6,815 nucleotides of DNA, from the NCBI GenBank assembly GCA_003152555.1, contig PMAL01000044.1, positions 5,575 through 12,389 on the forward strand. Direction: 5' to 3'. The notes beneath the pieces are model-generated. The model did not search any database and was not told the origin of the DNA. It saw nothing but the letters and a program-made list of their open reading frames with translations. The translations under genes and the position numbers were made by a program. The stretch is from Acidimicrobiaceae bacterium. GTDB taxonomy: Bacteria; Actinomycetota; Acidimicrobiia; Acidimicrobiales; RAAP-2. Positions 6,139 to 6,815 of this stretch are shown here, one piece after another (the first letter of the stretch is position 1; the number at the start of each line of letters is the position of its first letter).

Positions 6139-6627
6139 TTAAAACTTCGGCTCGAAATCGGTCCGGAGTTCCCAGCCGCTTTGACCACTCACGGGCTTGG
6201 CGCAGAGAATCTGATGAATCTCGAGGTGGTGGCGCTCGAAGCCGTAGGCCGATCCTGACATGTAGAGACGCCACACGCGTGCGCGTTCGGCACCGACCTC
6301 TTCGACGGCCTCGTCGAATCGTTTGGCCAGGTTGGCCACCCAGTGACGCAGCGTGAGCGCGTAGTGCTCGCGCAGACTCTCGAGATGACGAACCTCGAAA
6401 CCGTGCGCTTGGAACATCGACACCATGGTGCCGACCTCGTGGAGCTCGCCGTCGATGGCGACGGTGGTCTCCTCCTCCAGGTGGTCGCCGAGGCCCGGGT
6501 AGAGCGTGTCCATCGCCTTGATGACGCCGCGCAGGGTCTTCGCCTCGATCGCGAACTCGGTCACGCCGCCGGTGTAACGGCGGCTGAATCCGGTGGTGAA
6601 GACGACCCGTGCGGGTGCGTCGGACAT
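6139..6627 (-). CDS. Chimeric ORF: MoaD/ThiS-like N-terminus joined to cyclopropane-fatty-acid synthase C-terminus
   Basis: The 162 codons combine two unrelated families. Residues about 6-62 resemble MoaD/ThiS ubiquitin-like proteins (ARVVFTTGFSRRYTGG, then ALDARFPGL-like AMDTLYPGLGD, then VAIDGELHE), but the second half and the C-terminal Gly-Gly needed for sulfur transfer are absent. Residues about 66-150 match the end of cyclopropane-fatty-acyl-phospholipid synthase: HGFEVRHLESLREHYALTLRHWVANL, RVWRLYMSGSAYGFE and HQILCAKP. Tyr122 probably corresponds to the active-site Tyr317 of E. coli Cfa. The SAM-binding and catalytic-Cys regions, about three quarters of that ~400-residue enzyme, are missing, so neither activity is expected. 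The start at ATG 6625-6627 has GAGGGAG 4 bases upstream and is that of the MoaD-like gene. GC content rises upstream of the joint. I take it as a junction between loci, artefactual or real, and not as a designed fusion. Confidence 0.75.
   Translation of the reverse strand: MSDAPARVVFTTGFSRRYTGGVTEFAIEAKTLRGVIKAMDTLYPGLGDHLEEETTVAIDGELHEVGTMVSMFQAHGFEVRHLESLREHYALTLRHWVANLAKRFDEAVEEVGAERARVWRLYMSGSAYGFERHHLEIHQILCAKPVSGQSGWELRTDFEPKF
6430..6453 (-). other. Junction segment of the MoaD-like / CFA synthase chimera
   Basis: These eight codons read DGELHEVG (residues 59-66). DGE(L/I)H is usual after VAI in MoaD-like proteins, and a PDGELH-type stretch precedes the final domain of actinobacterial CFA synthases as I recall them. 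The segment could thus be homologous by chance in both parents, giving up to about 24 bases of shared sequence for a crossover or assembly misjoin. Confidence 0.5.
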
Positions 6628-6631
6628 GTCA

Positions 6632-6638
6632 CTCCCTC
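6632..6638 (-). promoter_or_regulatory. Ribosome binding site of the MoaD-like ORF
   Basis: GAGGGAG on the minus strand, 4 bases before the ATG at 6627. It supports this start and shows that the 5' end of the chimeric ORF derives from a genuine gene start. Confidence 0.55.
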
Positions 6639-6648
6639 GCCGCTCAAC

Positions 6649-6744
6649 CAGTATCGATCCGTGACCGGTCCGATCCTTTGCCGGTCCGATGCGCCACCAG
6701 TCTGATCCGCCACCGGTCCGATCCGCCGCAGGGCCGATGCGCCG
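6649..6744. repeat. Degenerate 16-bp tandem repeat, about six units
   Basis: Units begin every 16 bases at 6649, 6665, 6681, 6697, 6713 and 6729. The consensus is about CCGGTCCGATCCGCCA, with the GAT core in the same register in all six. The four central units differ from the consensus by roughly one to four bases; the outer two are more decayed, and a seventh (6745) is barely recognisable. The array fills most of the gap between the end of the gene at the right edge and the MoaD-like start. Confidence 0.8.
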
Positions 6745-6766
6745 CCGCGGGCCGCTCCCCCCGACG

Positions 6767-6815
6767 CTAGTCCCCGCCCTGCTCCAGCGCCGCCAGCACC
6801 TTCGGCGGTGACATC
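6767..6815 (-). CDS. C-terminal tail of an unidentified gene, truncated by window edge
   Basis: On the minus strand an open frame enters from the right edge and ends at TAG (6767-6769), giving 15 complete codons, MSPPKVLAALEQGGD. The pattern (M/V)(T/S)PxKVLAAL is common at the end of molybdopterin-binding large subunits of the xanthine/CO dehydrogenase family. A MoaD-like neighbour would fit that, but 15 residues cannot prove it. The codons are very GC-rich, like the rest of the right end. Confidence 0.4.
   Translation of the reverse strand, partial: MSPPKVLAALEQGGD

Overview
The window looks like a chromosomal stretch from a moderately GC-rich actinobacterium (Actinomycetota; an Acidimicrobiia-like lineage is possible, but that is an impression and not a demonstration). 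The reasons are GTG starts, a 4-bp start/stop overlap, an actinobacterial-looking pyrophosphatase, EttA, and a cyclopropane-fatty-acid-synthase C-terminus of actinobacterial type. Most genes are housekeeping or central metabolism. I see no tRNA, rRNA, CRISPR array, insertion sequence or phage gene.

Left part, plus strand (1-3028): the 3' 60% of ettA (ABC-F ribosome factor), then tryptophan 2,3-dioxygenase and kynureninase. The last two overlap by 4 bp and form a compact tryptophan-degradation pair giving anthranilate and alanine. The intermediate step, N-formylkynurenine formamidase, is not encoded here. Tail to tail with kynU, 4 bp away, is a minus-strand pair: hbd/fadB2 (3-hydroxyacyl-CoA dehydrogenase, 3898-4752), followed 16 bp later by purU (formyltetrahydrofolate deformylase, 3033-3881).

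Middle (4753-6005): a 150-bp divergent intergenic region carries a perfect 6-bp inverted repeat and a candidate hbd promoter. It separates hbd from a plus-strand family I inorganic pyrophosphatase with a strong ribosome binding site. Next, 18 bp downstream, is an unrecognised six-helix membrane protein. Its reading frame is broken at a run of five G; restoring one G gives a coherent ~200-residue protein ending at 6005.

Right end (6006-6815): after 133 bp without a gene comes the oddest object of the window. This is a 162-codon minus-strand ORF whose first ~60 residues are a MoaD/ThiS-type ubiquitin-like domain and whose last ~97 residues are the C-terminus of a cyclopropane-fatty-acyl-phospholipid synthase. 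They meet in a short segment (DGELHEVG) that suits both families. By hand count, GC rises from about 61% (6181-6420) to about 70% (6421-6815) there. Beyond it lies an array of degenerate 16-bp tandem repeats, then the last codons of another minus-strand gene. The simplest reading is a junction between two unrelated loci, by assembly chimera or short-homology recombination, rather than a functional new protein; this is the point most worth checking.
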